NCBI GenBank assembly: GCA_032718865.1
Contig: JALUTQ010000035.1
Span: 124,001 to 188,000 of the forward strand
Direction: 5' to 3'
Source: Tilletia caries
Lineage: Eukaryota; Basidiomycota; Exobasidiomycetes; Tilletiales; Tilletiaceae
DNA: 64,000 nt
A program made the translations under genes and the position numbers. The notes under the pieces are model-generated. The model ran no database searches and had not been told where the DNA came from. It worked only from the letters and a program-made list of their open reading frames with translations. Below, in pieces: positions 8,883 through 20,677 of the stretch. The first letter of the stretch is position 1. Every line of letters starts with the position of its first letter.

Positions 8883-11212
8883 ATGGCGGGCAACGGAACG
8901 GGCTCGTCGGGGCGCGCCAAATCTGCAGCCAATTCCAGAGCTCCAAGAGGAGCAAGCACTTCGAACGAAGACAATTCCGGTCCCGGCGGCGAGGGCGTAG
9001 ACGGCGGTGCAGCCTGGCAGTGGACGCGGGATCAAGAGAGCGCCATCTGCGCATGGTTCGCCAAACCAGGACGAAACGGAGAAGCTGGGGGTGGGTACCG
9101 ATCGTACCTCCGGAACAAGAAGGCGGAGTGCCAGTGGCTTTTTGCGGACATGAAGAAAGACGAGGAACTGCATGTCGCCAATCTCGCCATAGAACAGCTC
9201 GTCAACAAAATACATAGGATGATCACCATCTACAAGAAGCAGGTCAACTTACTCGACAACTCCACGGGTGAAGGGGTTGGGGCGGATCGTGATAGTCATG
9301 ATACCGTAACCTGGACCTGGGAGAAGACAGGGAGCGCGAGGAAAAAAAAGAAGGAAACCATCAAGGGTGAGTACTGAGTTAGCACTTCATCCTTCGTCGC
9401 ATGCCGTCGTCGCGAGATTGCTGAACGGACTCCCGGGCTTCTCCAGCCTACCTCGATAGAATCTGTCCGTGGTTTTACGAATTCGACGACATCATGGGAA
9501 CTCGTTCCAGCGTGAAGCCTCCGACACTGGTTGAGGTAGGGGGCGAACCGCAACCAAAAACAAATCGAAAGAAGAAGGAGTCATCCTCCAAAGCTCCTCC
9601 GCCACAGATAAAAACCAGAGGCGATCCCAGTTGCCGACAGCGACAGCGACAGCGACAACGATTCGTTGAGCAGTGTCCCGGGTTCGGATTCTGCCAGCGC
9701 GTTACTGGACAAGGAGGCGAGCGGTGTGGGGGGAATCGAAGTCTTGTTTACCGGAAGCAGGTTCACTGTCGAAACGTCGAGCACGGTCAATCCTACTGCC
9801 GGTGCTAAGCCAACGAAGGAGAGGAATGAGAAGGGCAAAGAAACAGCGAAATCAGCCTCCACGCTTCAGCCTGCAAAGAAACCGACCGGATCATCAGCTC
9901 AAATCCCCATGCCTATTCCAGGGACGCTCAAACCTCGGAAGAATGCGGTGGGAGGCTCGCAGGTCGGGTCTGCGATGGAGGAGATGGTAAAATCTGAAGA
10001 AAAAAGAGCCGAAGCAACGGATCGTCAGCGTCAGCAGGAACGTGCCCAGGACGAAAGAAACCTCGCCATCAGTCAAAACATTGAGCGCGCCCGCCTCGAG
10101 ATGGAGCGTGAGAAGGCCGAACGAGATCGCGGCTTGGAGGAGCGCAAGCTCAGCGCAGTCGAAGTGCGAGAGGCGATGGAACGGGCGCAACGACTGGAGG
10201 CTGACGCGAAGGAAAGGGATGAGCGCAAAGACGATAAGGAGTGGGAGCGGGAACGACAGCGGCGCGAGGATCGGAGACGCGACGAGGAACGGGAAGAACG
10301 AAGGGAGACGGAAAGGAGGGAGGAGAAGAGGAGGGAAAGGGAAGCCCAGCAGCAAGCGGAGTTGGCCGACAAGAAGCATCAACTGCAGATGGAAAGTGAG
10401 CGTCAGGAGCGGGAAATGAGGACGATGATGCTCATTCGTGCTATGCAAAGCGGCCAGCCTGCCCCTGCTCTCGCCCCTGCGCCAGCCCCGTACCCGCCTC
10501 ACCATGCTCATCCTTTCCCAGCACCGTACATGGGATACCCTCCAGCATACCCCTTGACATTCCCCTCGGCTTATCCCTCGTCGCAAGTTGGTCCACCTCC
10601 TCCTCCCACTTCGATGTGGGGCTCACCATCGATCGGAAACACAACCATGCCGGGTGTATCTCACCCTCCTTGGTTCGGTTTGCTCCAACCTGCGACCAGT
10701 CTCTCTGCCCCGGTGGTTCCAGGAGCCACGTCCGCGACTGATGTGAATGAAAATAAAGGTTCTGCGGAAGGCGGTCAGCTTGGTTCAGCCCTGCAATTCG
10801 CTCAGCACTACGCCCCTGCCCCCCCGCCCCCCGCCCCCCCCCGCCCCCCCGCCCCCCCCCCCCCCCGCCCCCCGCACCCGCCCCTGCACCTGCACCTGCA
10901 CCTGCACAGGGGTTTGTGCATGCTGGTCTAGGCCACTATCCAACACATCCCCCACAGTTCCCAGCCACTCCTCAATTCATGGCGACCCCACATTTCCCCA
11001 TTCCACCACAGTTTTTGGCACATCACCTCTACCCACAGACCGCTCAGCTCGTCTCGACCTCTCAGCTCGCGGCAACCAGCGCCCTCGGATCCGCTCAACC
11101 CGCGGTTGTTCCTGCTGCAGCTGGCAATAATGATGGCCAAGCTATGGCAACGCAGACTGCGACATCCTCGCACGTGGAGGAGCCCAGAGCAAGCAACGTT
11201 TCTCTTCTTTGA
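8883..11212 (+). CDS. Myb/trihelix-like accessory protein of Harbinger-1 (frame breaks)
   Basis: Start ATG is 8883. Exon 1 (8883-9366) holds a trihelix-like domain: WTRDQESAICAWF, YLRNKKAECQWLFADMK, NKIHRMITIYKKQVNLL. Donor GTGAGT at 9367 and acceptor CTCCAG ending at 9446 splice in frame to LDRICPWFYEFDDIMGTR, a hallmark of these partners. After about 9535 the frame must change by an unresolved intron or indel to reach an (SD)n stretch, a long Arg/Glu coiled coil (9960-10440) and a Pro-rich tail. A second frame change falls in the C-rich tract at 10817-10875. Such proteins help bring the transposase to the element ends (family knowledge). The exon structure after exon 2 is uncertain. Confidence 0.6.
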
Positions 11213-11408
11213 TGCTAACGCGCCTGACATGAGACATCGCGCTCTCCGTCAGGTTCATGCGCCGGTGAGTGCGGTGAATGGCCATATGGACGCACGCGCT
11301 TGAGAACGACAAGAGGCTGATGATCAATCTTCATTCATTGAGCAGATTCAATATCTCAACACAACGTCTGAAGTCAGAACAGACGCGTAACTGCGACAGC
11401 CGACAACA

Positions 11409-12761
11409 CTACGTGCAGTGATACATCCGTCTCAGTGCTCGGCGCTGTACCTTTCTCCTCCTAGCCTCGTTCTCCGCCTCAATCGATCCTTCAACTGCCT
11501 GGTCCTCCTCTTCCTCCCGTGGCTGGTCCACATCATCCCATCCATCCTGCCGCGAGACCAACATGTTGTGTAGAACAACACATGCAGTAATCCAACTACA
11601 TGCTAGACCCAGCTGCTCCTCACTAACCAATCTCAACCTTAAGCTCTTCAGCGACGCCCAGCGTCCCTTCAGCAGACCGAACGCATGTTCGATGTCGATC
11701 CGCACGGAAGAAAGGAGATGGTTGAAGCGCCGATTGGGGAGCAGGTTAGAGAGAGGCTTCTTGTAAGGGGTGACCAAAGTATCCGTATTCTTGTAGGCAG
11801 AATCCGCTAGAAGGAACTGATCTTCGTCAAAGAAGCGCTCTGGGTTCCGTCTTGGCGCAGAAACCGACCATGCCCGACTGTCGTGCACCGAGCCCGGCCA
11901 ACCTACAAGCATGTAGGTGAACAACATGCTTCGATCGCAAATGGCGGTGAGGTTGATGGCATACCGCCGCTTTCTATTGAAGAACTCGTCGCCGTTCAGA
12001 CTCCCTCCTGTGTGAAAGACCACAACGATCAGCATTCAGCTATACTCATTCTGGGATCAATTTGAGGCTTGAGCGTGTAGCAGCCTGTGTAAGCTGGCTT
12101 CTACAGACCAGAAGACTTATGAAGGAACAGGGAGGGACATACCAGGTCGTTTATAGAGGACAATGTCGGTCCCGTCCAGCTTTCCGACCACGCCTTTCAA
12201 ACCTGATCGACGGTCCGCATCGTTTGATTCACTTTGACGTGCCGCAGAGTCAGGCCATCTAACCCAAGTCGCCGCGAGGGAAGCCAGAGCAGTTACAACG
12301 CGGCGTGTGCAATTGAAGATGTGACCTTCCGAGGCGCCCCAGAGTCCAGCATCGAAGCGAATCGCATCGCCGACTCCATTTGATCCCAGGCGACGAAGTG
12401 CTATTGCGAGCTGATTGGGAACAGGGGCTTGAAACGAACCCTTTCCGCCTATGAAGATCTCGTGATCTTCGATTTGGGCAAGAACGAAATTATAACTGGA
12501 ACGATCCATTCTCGTCCAGGTCCGGAAGCGCGAGTCGTCCAGCTCCGGAAGTATTTCCGTTGCCCATACGGCGCTCTTTGGTACCGCGACCCGCTCCACT
12601 AAGTAACGCTGCTGCAATAGCTCACTGACATGAGCCCAGAGGAACATAGAAGCAGGAGGGCGTCGGAATTCGCTGGATTGAGAGTTTCGTTCTCGCCTTC
12701 GCTGCATCAGCGCCAGAGCGGCAGCCTCTTCTACTAGAGTTGCACGAGGTACTTGATCCAT
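11409..12761 (-). CDS. PIF/Harbinger transposase (DDE_Tnp_4), apparently intact
   Basis: Exon 1 is 12761-12143 and exon 2 is 12007-11409; donor GTATGT and acceptor CACAG join in frame to give 405 residues. The start is the first ATG in the frame (12761); the frame is open upstream only from a GTG. The N-terminal part holds a helix-turn-helix-like region (SEGHIFNCTRRVVTAL). The catalytic triad is visible: Asp in GKLDGTDIVLY, Asp in GSVHDSRAW and Glu in RIDIEHAFGLLKGRW. GGSLNGDEFFNRKRRYAIN is typical of the family. No stop or frameshift is seen. It would cut and paste Harbinger elements together with the Myb-like partner encoded on the other strand. Confidence 0.88.
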
Positions 12762-13114
12762 TGTGGGCTGCAGCAGCAAACCCAGGAGCTGGGCTGCTGA
12801 CGGTGACTGCGGGTGGTGGTAGTAGGCAGTAGCTACAAAGATCACGAAACTGCTGTTTTCACTTCCCTTCAGAACGCAGAAGGGAAATGCGAAATGAAAT
12901 TAATTGCGGGAGCGCCGCGGAGCGTTGAGAGAGGCAGAGAAACAAAATGAGTGGCATGAAGAGTGCTGGAGCGCGAGAAGAAGTGCGGGGAAGGGAAGTG
13001 AATGTCATAAGGCGGCTCTGGGAGCGTCTGAGGCGGTCCTGGGAGTGCCTGAGAAGGCGCGGGAGTGCTCGGAAGTGAGATGAGCGGCTTTGGGTGGCAC
13101 GCGTGAATTGCCCT

Positions 13115-14239
13115 AAAGTCTTCCCGAAGGCGATCGCCGCATGGGGAAGAGTTCTGAAATAGTTGACTCAAATACTTCCCCAAGACTTACCCAAATGCTT
13201 GGGCAATGGTTAGGTCAAGTCTTCTCAGGTGTCTGCCCCTATGAATCCCCACTTTCAGGATCCTCTCCTTTCACGATCACGCCCACAAATATGTATGCAG
13301 GAATGGATCGATGCGCGATGCGGTGAATGACCATTCATACATTATACTACAAGGATAGAGGAGAACTGAACCAGCCGGCACAGCGCGTTCGTGTCTGTTC
13401 GAGGGCTGTGACTGTAGGCGGGACGAGGACAGAGCGCAGAGGTGAGAGGGGGGAGGGGAAAAAATGTGCGAGAAAAGAGAAAATCTGCGCATGAGAACAG
13501 GGTGTGTGAAGAAAAATCAGCGGAGGCGAAGGGAACAGGGAAGTCAGCAGTCAACGCCGGAAGAGAAGAGGACGAAGGCAAGCTGTGTTGACTGCTCTGG
13601 AAAAAGAGGAGGATGAGTGAGTGGTCAGACGGTGGTGACGCGGTGTGAAAAAGTCAGTGATGGTGTCAGATGGCGGATGCGGGTGCGGATGGGAGTGGGT
13701 GGGCTAGGGAAGAAGCTGGTGCTGCTGTGGGCGAGCGCAGGGAGGACACTGATGCTGAGGTGCTGATGCGCATGCGCATCCTATTGCCCGGGTGTACGGG
13801 ATGGGGGATGAAGAATGGTGAGCACTGAGCGGAGGTCTGAGGCTGTGGAAGAAGGTCGGGTGAGTGGGTGAGAAGGTGAAAATTCTCTAAGGCAGAAATT
13901 CTCGCAACACCGGGTCGCGGAGTTGCGAGGAGGAGGATTCTGGGTGTGGGGTGCTCGAACGTGCGTAAAAGCAAGAATGATCAAAGAATGATCACTCTAT
14001 CAAGATCACGTGCCAGGGTTTTTCTGTGGGTGCGCTGGAGCGGCTCTTTGGGGAGTCTTCCCGAACTATTTTACACCTTTCTCGTCTCGAACTCTCAGTC
14101 TGGAAGTCTTCATGAAGCATTACATGCAGTAGAATTGTTCCATACTTCAGTCATAAGCCTTCTCTGAGTTCCTCATCCCCACTATTCCCCAACTCTTCCC
14201 CAAGTCTAAAGCCTCCAATACTTCAGAACCACTTGAGAC
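13115..14239. other. Right remainder of the outer TIR element
   Basis: No gene recognised. The segment is purine-rich (GGGAGGGG, GAGAA runs) from 13380 to 13900. It carries several AAGTCTTCCC-type motifs near 13118, 13175, 13215 and 14055. I read it as the body of the non-autonomous element whose left end is at 6923. Confidence 0.4.
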
Positions 14240-14427
14240 CAGCCGGTGGTATACCTTGCCTTGCATTTGCCTCGGTGCTGGAGTGCTGTTCAAGTTGCTA
14301 GACCCTTCTGCTTCCTGCCCGAACTTGTCATCCTTCGTCGTTCTCTCGCAGGCACCCACTCAATGAAGGCAAGGATTGATGGAAGGGCTCGATGAATGAA
14401 TGTGAATTCCAAAAAGGAAGCCCCTCG

Positions 14428-15870
<1,443 letters not shown>

Positions 15871-15971
15871 CGCTGTTGCTGTTGCTGTGTTCGCTGCTGT
15901 CCTCGTCGACCTCCAGCCCGTCCTCCGCTTGGGACTTGGGAAGGTGTGCCCGATGTGACATGACTGCGAGT

Positions 15972-16038
15972 CACGTGGTGCTGGCCTGGACATGAATATC
16001 ACGTGCATGGCTCGGCCTCTTGCACTTCTCTTCCACGT
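15972..16038. promoter_or_regulatory. Three CACGTG E-boxes in the trm8-ilv5 divergent promoter
   Basis: CACGTG occurs at 15972-15977, 16000-16005 and 16033-16038, in the 379-bp gap between the two starts. CACGTG is the classic bHLH site (Cbf1, Pho4 or SREBP types in fungi). Three perfect palindromes in 67 bp are well above chance. They could serve both genes. The factor is not known from sequence. Confidence 0.55.
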
Positions 16039-16249
16039 GGTGTGCGCATGACTCCTCCTGCCAGACCATCGACAGACCTCTCGCTGTGGGGGTTTTCACA
16101 TCGGACTTGGCGGGTGAGACCCCCCCTGGCTGAGTCTGAGCTGGAAGAAAGGTGGGGAAAAGTCTTGCTGCGAAGAAAGAAGCGCTGCTCGCTGCTCGCA
16201 GACGATCATCTTCAGCCTGTCCCCCCTTTTCTATATACACTCGCACAAG

Positions 16250-17735
16250 ATGGCCTCCCTCGCAACCGCAACACGCTCGCTCGCACGCGCCGCCGCCCGC
16301 ACCGCAGGAGCAGCCGCAGCCGCGCCCTCGGCCTCGCGCTCCCTCCACCTCCTCGCACGCACCACAGCAGCCGCACCAGCAGCAGCACGCCTCCAGAACA
16401 AGGTCGCCGCTGCCACTGCCACCCAGGTCCGCGGTGTCAAGACCCTCAAGTTCGCTGAGGACGAGGAGGACGTCTACGAGCGCGCTGACTGGCCCCTCGA
16501 GAAGCTCCACGACTACTTCAAGAACGACACCTTCGCTCTCCTCGGTATGTTCTCTCTCTCTCTCTCTCTTTCCTTTCACCCAGCTCACTGAACCACTGCT
16601 CTCTCTTTCCTATACAGGCTACGGCTCCCAAGGTCACGGACAGGGTCTCAACCTCCGCGACAACGGCCTCAACGTGAGCATTCTCCAGAAAGTCTCGTTT
16701 CGCCAGGATCCCAACTGACGCGTCATTTCACCCTACACTGACCTCGTTTCTCCCCGCGCTGGGACAACCAGGTCATCGTCGGTGTCCGGAAGGATGGCGA
16801 GTCCTGGCGTCAGGCCAAGGAGGACGGCTGGGTCCCCGGCAAGAACCTCTTCGACATCGAGGAGGCCGCCGAGAAGGGCACCATCCTCATGAACCTCCTC
16901 TCCGACGCCGCCCAGAAGACCACCTGGAGCACCCTGAAGCCCTACGTCAAGAAGGGAAAGACTCTCTACTTCTCCCACGGCTTCTCCGTCGTCTACAAGG
17001 ACGACACCGGCGTCATCCCCCCCACCGACGTCGACGTCATCCTCTGCGCCCCCAAGGGCTCCGGCCGCACCGTCCGCACCCTCTTCAAGGAGGGCCGCGG
17101 CATCAACTCCTCCGTCGCCGTGCACCAGGACGTCACCGGCAAGGCCCTCGAGAAGGCCGTCGCCATGGGCATCGCCGTCGGCTCCGGCTACGTCTACGAG
17201 ACCACCTTCCAGAAGGAGGTCTACTCGGACCTCTACGGCGAGCGCGGCTGTCTCATGGGCGGCATCCAGGGCATGTTCAAGGCCCAGTACGACGTCCTCC
17301 GCGCCAATGGCCACTCCCCCTCCGAGGCCTTCAACGAGACCTGCGAGGAGGCACTCATGTCGCTCTACCCGCTTGTCGGCGAGCACGGCATGGACTACAT
17401 GTACAAGGCATGCTCCACCACCGCCCGTCGCGGCGCCCTCGACTGGGCCCCCGAGTTCGAGAAGGCCAACCGACCCGTGTTTGAGCGCCTTTATGAGTCC
17501 GTCAAGAATGGTACCGAGACCCGACGCGCGCTCGAGTTTGGTAACCGCAAGACATACCGTGAGGACTACGACAAGGAGACAGACGCGATCGCAGCTCAGG
17601 AAATGTAAGAAAATTCTCTGCTTCTTTTATGTTAAGGTCGATCCCGAAGCTGACCTCCACTTCTACTCAACCAGGTGGCGCGTTGGGCATGTCGTCCGTT
17701 CTCTCCGCCCCGACCGGGCTGGCAAAGGTCTCTAA
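16250..17735 (+). CDS. ilv5: Ketol-acid reductoisomerase, mitochondrial
   Basis: Four exons join in phase: 16250-16544, 16618-16673, 16772-17604 and 17675-17735, giving 414 residues. The enzyme isomerises and reduces acetolactate and acetohydroxybutyrate with NADPH in valine, isoleucine and leucine synthesis. The N-terminal ~60 residues are Ala/Arg/Ser-rich without acidic residues, as in a mitochondrial presequence. The nucleotide-binding motif GYGSQGHGQG spans the first splice site (about 99-108). The metal-binding region DLYGERGCLMGG lies near 270 and is followed by LVGEHGMDYMYKACSTTARRG. The last exon encodes only WRVGHVVRSLRPDR plus a short tail, matching the family's C-terminal end. Codon use is strongly C-ending, as in a highly expressed gene. 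A diverged copy of its 3' end lies at 42185. Confidence 0.95.
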
Positions 17736-18262
17736 GCAGACTCGACCTTTTCTCTCGCCCAGCCCCATTTTCTCGGTGCGGTGTCTCTGAAAAGCCAGGT
17801 TTTCTGCCTTCCTTATGTCCTCTCTTTCCTCCCCGTCTCGCTCACTGGACCCTCTCTCTCTCGCGCGCGCGTCCTATATGTTGGCCCATCTTTGCAACAC
17901 TCCAAAACAGAAATGCTATTCCGGCGCATAGCTCTTCTCTCTCTCTCTCTCTCTCTTTCTATCGTCGGGAACATGTGCTTGAGGAAGGAGAAATTAGGAA
18001 AGGAGCCTCACAGGAATTGTATATGCAAGTTAGGCGAACGTCCGCTTTGTTCTACGTTAGCCCAAGGATTGGTCCGTTCACCCATGGTTTTTTTGATCCG
18101 TATGCCCAGCGTATTTGCTACTTAACGCCCTCTAGAAAAGGTCCGTTCCCCCGCTTTCAAAACAAAAAGTCTTGCTTAAATTCAATGTCCAAGAACGGTA
18201 ATGATTACAAATGTTGTCGCCCGTGCCTAACCCGCTTGCCCGTCTTGCTTGACCTTTACAAA
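17736..18262 (+). other. 3' flank of ilv5 with (TC)n run
   Basis: No further gene; the frames here are chance ORFs. A (TC)n microsatellite lies at about 17935-17962. The stretch up to about 17930 is similar to 42290-42491 plus 47687-47705. It therefore gives the uninterrupted version of the site into which the element at 42492 inserted. Confidence 0.6.
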
Positions 18263-18272
18263 TTTCCAGCTG

Positions 18273-19330
18273 GTTTTGTCTATTGGCCGACCCCGGTCGG
18301 TTTAGGTCGACGGGCCGACCCCGGCACTAGAGCAGTCAGAGCTCTAAAACCACAAAGACTTCCACTTTTCGCCTCTTTAAGCCAAAGAAAACGGCTCCTC
18401 CCTTACTTTCAACAGCAATTCTGCATCGATTGACCTCAAATCTCGCATGAGTACGCGTACAGCAAGGCTCGGCCAGTTATTATAAGTTGTCCATTTTTGG
18501 TCCACAGTTAAGTTTAGTTGCAGTTGGAACCCGGCGCCGGCGCCCGCAGTTTAGTTTAGTCACAGTTTAGCCACTTACTATCATTACAGTTAACTTAATT
18601 TTGCGCCTGTCACTATACGTGACTTACAGTTATTTATAGTAACTTAATCGCGTCTCAGTCACTCAATTCACGCGGTATCTACCTCAAGATGTCTGGTACT
18701 ATTCCATTTTGCCTTTAGGCACGTACTTTGCCGCCTCCGAGCACGCTCGTACATGTTTCCTCTCTTGACTACCTCCAAAGACTCATGCTTTTCAGTCATT
18801 TTTAGTTACTTGTTACAGTTATTATTAGTTACTGTGGGCACAGTTGTTAATAGTTAATTATTCCAGTTATTGTTAGTTACTGGATACAGTTATTAATAGT
18901 TGACTACTATAGTTGTGATTAGTTACTGTGCGCACTGTGAGTAACTTTAAGTAACTGTAAGTAACTATAAGTAGCTATAAGTTTGCACTGTAAGTGGCTG
19001 TGAGTAACTGTAAGTTGGGTCAAATCTTCGGCTTGCGAACGGCAACTTTCAGTGACTATAAGTTACCGTGTCCGGGCCCATACAGTTTAAGTTGACTTAA
19101 TTTTTCCGGAGGCTCCGCCGCCCGCAGTTTAGTCACAGTTTAACTAGATTAAGTTAACTTACCCGCAGTTGCAGTTAGGTAAGTTGGTAAGTTGCCGAGC
19201 CTTGGCGTACAGGCATCCTTGACATCCCTGCAAAATTTGAGCCCGCTTTATTAAGTACGTTGCTGGGACGGTCAAAGTGGGTAACTCAGAGGGGTCAGGT
19301 ACCGACCGGGGTCGGCCAATAGACACGACC
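18273..19330. mobile_element. 1.06-kb non-autonomous TIR element, 10-bp target duplication
   Basis: A perfect 24-bp inverted repeat (core TATTGGCCGACCCCGGTCGG) sits at 18278-18301 and 19301-19324. TTTCCAGCTG flanks the element directly at 18263-18272 and 19331-19340. A 9-10 bp duplication points to the Mutator-like group. The body has no ORF and is built from variants of AGTAACT(G/A)TA and CAGTTA, most dense at 18560-18660 and 18780-19180. Confidence 0.8.
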
Positions 19331-19566
19331 TTTCCAGCTGCGAGAATACAAAAGGAGGCAATGAGTCTGAACTAGGCACGGACAGCGCCATTCTTCTTCC
19401 GTTCTGAGCGTTTTTGGCATTTTTAAGGCTTTTTCGGGAGGTATATTGTGTCTTTTCCCTGGTTAAGTCAAGCGGGGGAACGGAGCAAAAGGTGGGCGAG
19501 AGGACCAGGTCATATGGATGGATGACGGGGGAGCGGAGCAGGCAATTGGAGAAGCGTCTGAAAATA

Positions 19567-20304
19567 CAGTCTGGGGTCAGTGAGTGAAATGGGGGTCAGT
19601 GAGTGAAATGACCACGATAACTCGACACAAAACAATGCTACACGGCTCTAGGAAGGCTTGTTTTGCGCGCTGTGGGCAAGAGAGCATCCTGGCCAAGTTT
19701 GAGGCCGCTCCAAGCTCTGTGTGAAGAGCCATGGTGCTGCAAAGTTGAGAGTGCAAAAAAATCAAGACTGAAAAAGTTGTACATTCACTTTGGATACCAA
19801 CCACACAGCACTGGCAGGAAAAGTTTGCCGTGCAGCCCTAACCAAACTGAAAGGAGGGCCCAATACGCGCTCGCTCCAAGTCCAAGATGACAATTCTGAG
19901 AAGAATTCGAGCAGCAGTGGCGACTGCAGCAAGGGGCAGGGGTGAGGGTCGCGGGAGAATGTGGAGGAGGCGCCGAAAAGCGATTTCATCGGAAAATATG
20001 TCATTCAAGCTCAGCAGCCAAAACATGTTGAGTGCTGGTCAGGATGTTTTTACTCCAAAATTATTTCACTCACTGACCCCCTTTTTACCTCATTTGGGCA
20101 AACAATTCAAAACCATTCAACACCATCCTGCCCCTCGACAGAGAAATCAAATCACAAACGGAAAGCTGGAGAGTATGCATCGCTATAGCCTGCACAGATC
20201 CTTCTAAGTTGTCAAGTATGATTGTGTTGTGTGGTGTGCATGTTATTCGAAGGGTGAAGTGTAAAATTTTGTTGATTTCCATTTCACTCACTGACCCCAG
20301 ACTG
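19567..20304. mobile_element. Tc1/mariner-type MITE, TA target duplication
   Basis: The ends are 25-bp inverted repeats beginning CAGTCTGGGGTCAG, at 19567-19591 and 20280-20304, flanked by TA on both sides. The terminal CAGT and the TA duplication fit pogo/Tc1-mariner elements. The subterminal block GGGGTCAGTGAGTGAAATG is doubled at the left end, and a further inverted partial copy occurs near 20064-20083. No transposase is visible. Confidence 0.8.
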
Positions 20305-20534
20305 TAATGGTTCAAAGGATGTGGAAGTTTTTTGACGGACGGACCGATTCACTTGCTAACGGATTACGGACCAGTGCTCTGGACGTTTGTATATTTGGCA
20401 TTGTATATCGCGTGGATTTTGGGTACTCGGGCTCAATCACTCACTGTGCCATCAGTATGTAGTTTCCAGTTGGTGGAAACCCCGTGAAAACTCGATAGTT
20501 TTCGACGCCGAAAACTAAAGAATGAATGCGCAGC

Positions 20535-20666
20535 GGGGTCACAGAAAGTTGCCCTTGCCCTGTCAGGGCAAATAGGGCAACTTTCACGAATATAGGGTGT
20601 AAAAACACGAAAGTTGCCCTCCGCGAACTTCTCGATTTGCCCTGTTTTCTCGGGCAACTTTCCCAA
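20535..20666. mobile_element. Short copy of the GGGCAACTTTC element family
   Basis: This 130-bp block starts GGGGTCACAGAAAGTTGCCC and ends GGGCAACTTTCCC. Read in reverse, it matches the segment 43135-43230 joined to the right end (47645-47686) of the large element at 42492. It is therefore an internally deleted relative. I found no clean target duplication. Confidence 0.65.
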
Positions 20667-20677
20667 TTCCCCTAACT

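Larger units (their letters stand above)
7002..13114. mobile_element. Harbinger-1: PIF/Harbinger DNA transposon
   Basis: Terminal inverted repeats start AGGGCAATTCACGCGTG at 7002 and end with the complement at 13114; about 35 bp match with one or two differences. The 3-bp flanks on both sides are AAA (6999-7001 and 13115-13117), compatible with the 3-bp duplication of this superfamily. Inside are the two genes typical of PIF/Harbinger: a DDE_Tnp_4-type transposase (11409-12761, minus) and a Myb/trihelix-like protein (8883-11212, plus). The genes converge. The transposase reads intact, so this could be a recently active copy. Confidence 0.85.
6923..14254. mobile_element. TIR element split by Harbinger-1
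   Basis: GTATACCACCGGCTG at 6923-6937 recurs inverted as CAGCCGGTGGTATAC at 14240-14254. The ends are compatible with a TA or TATA target duplication, so a Tc1/mariner-like origin is possible but unproven. Next to both ends are variants of AAGTCTTCCCC (6945-6980; 13118-13230; 14050-14210), which act as subterminal repeats. No transposase of its own is seen. Its body is interrupted by the Harbinger at 7002-13114. Confidence 0.55.

Noticed and set aside
16733..17386. Long open frame on the minus strand opposite ilv5
   Set aside because: It is a shadow of the strongly biased ilv5 codons and gives a Leu/Gly/Val/Asp-rich chain with no domain.
17636..17660. GGTCGATCCCG as a pol III B-box of a SINE shared with 42230
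   Set aside because: The repeat is explained by the last intron and exon of ilv5 and their duplicated copy.
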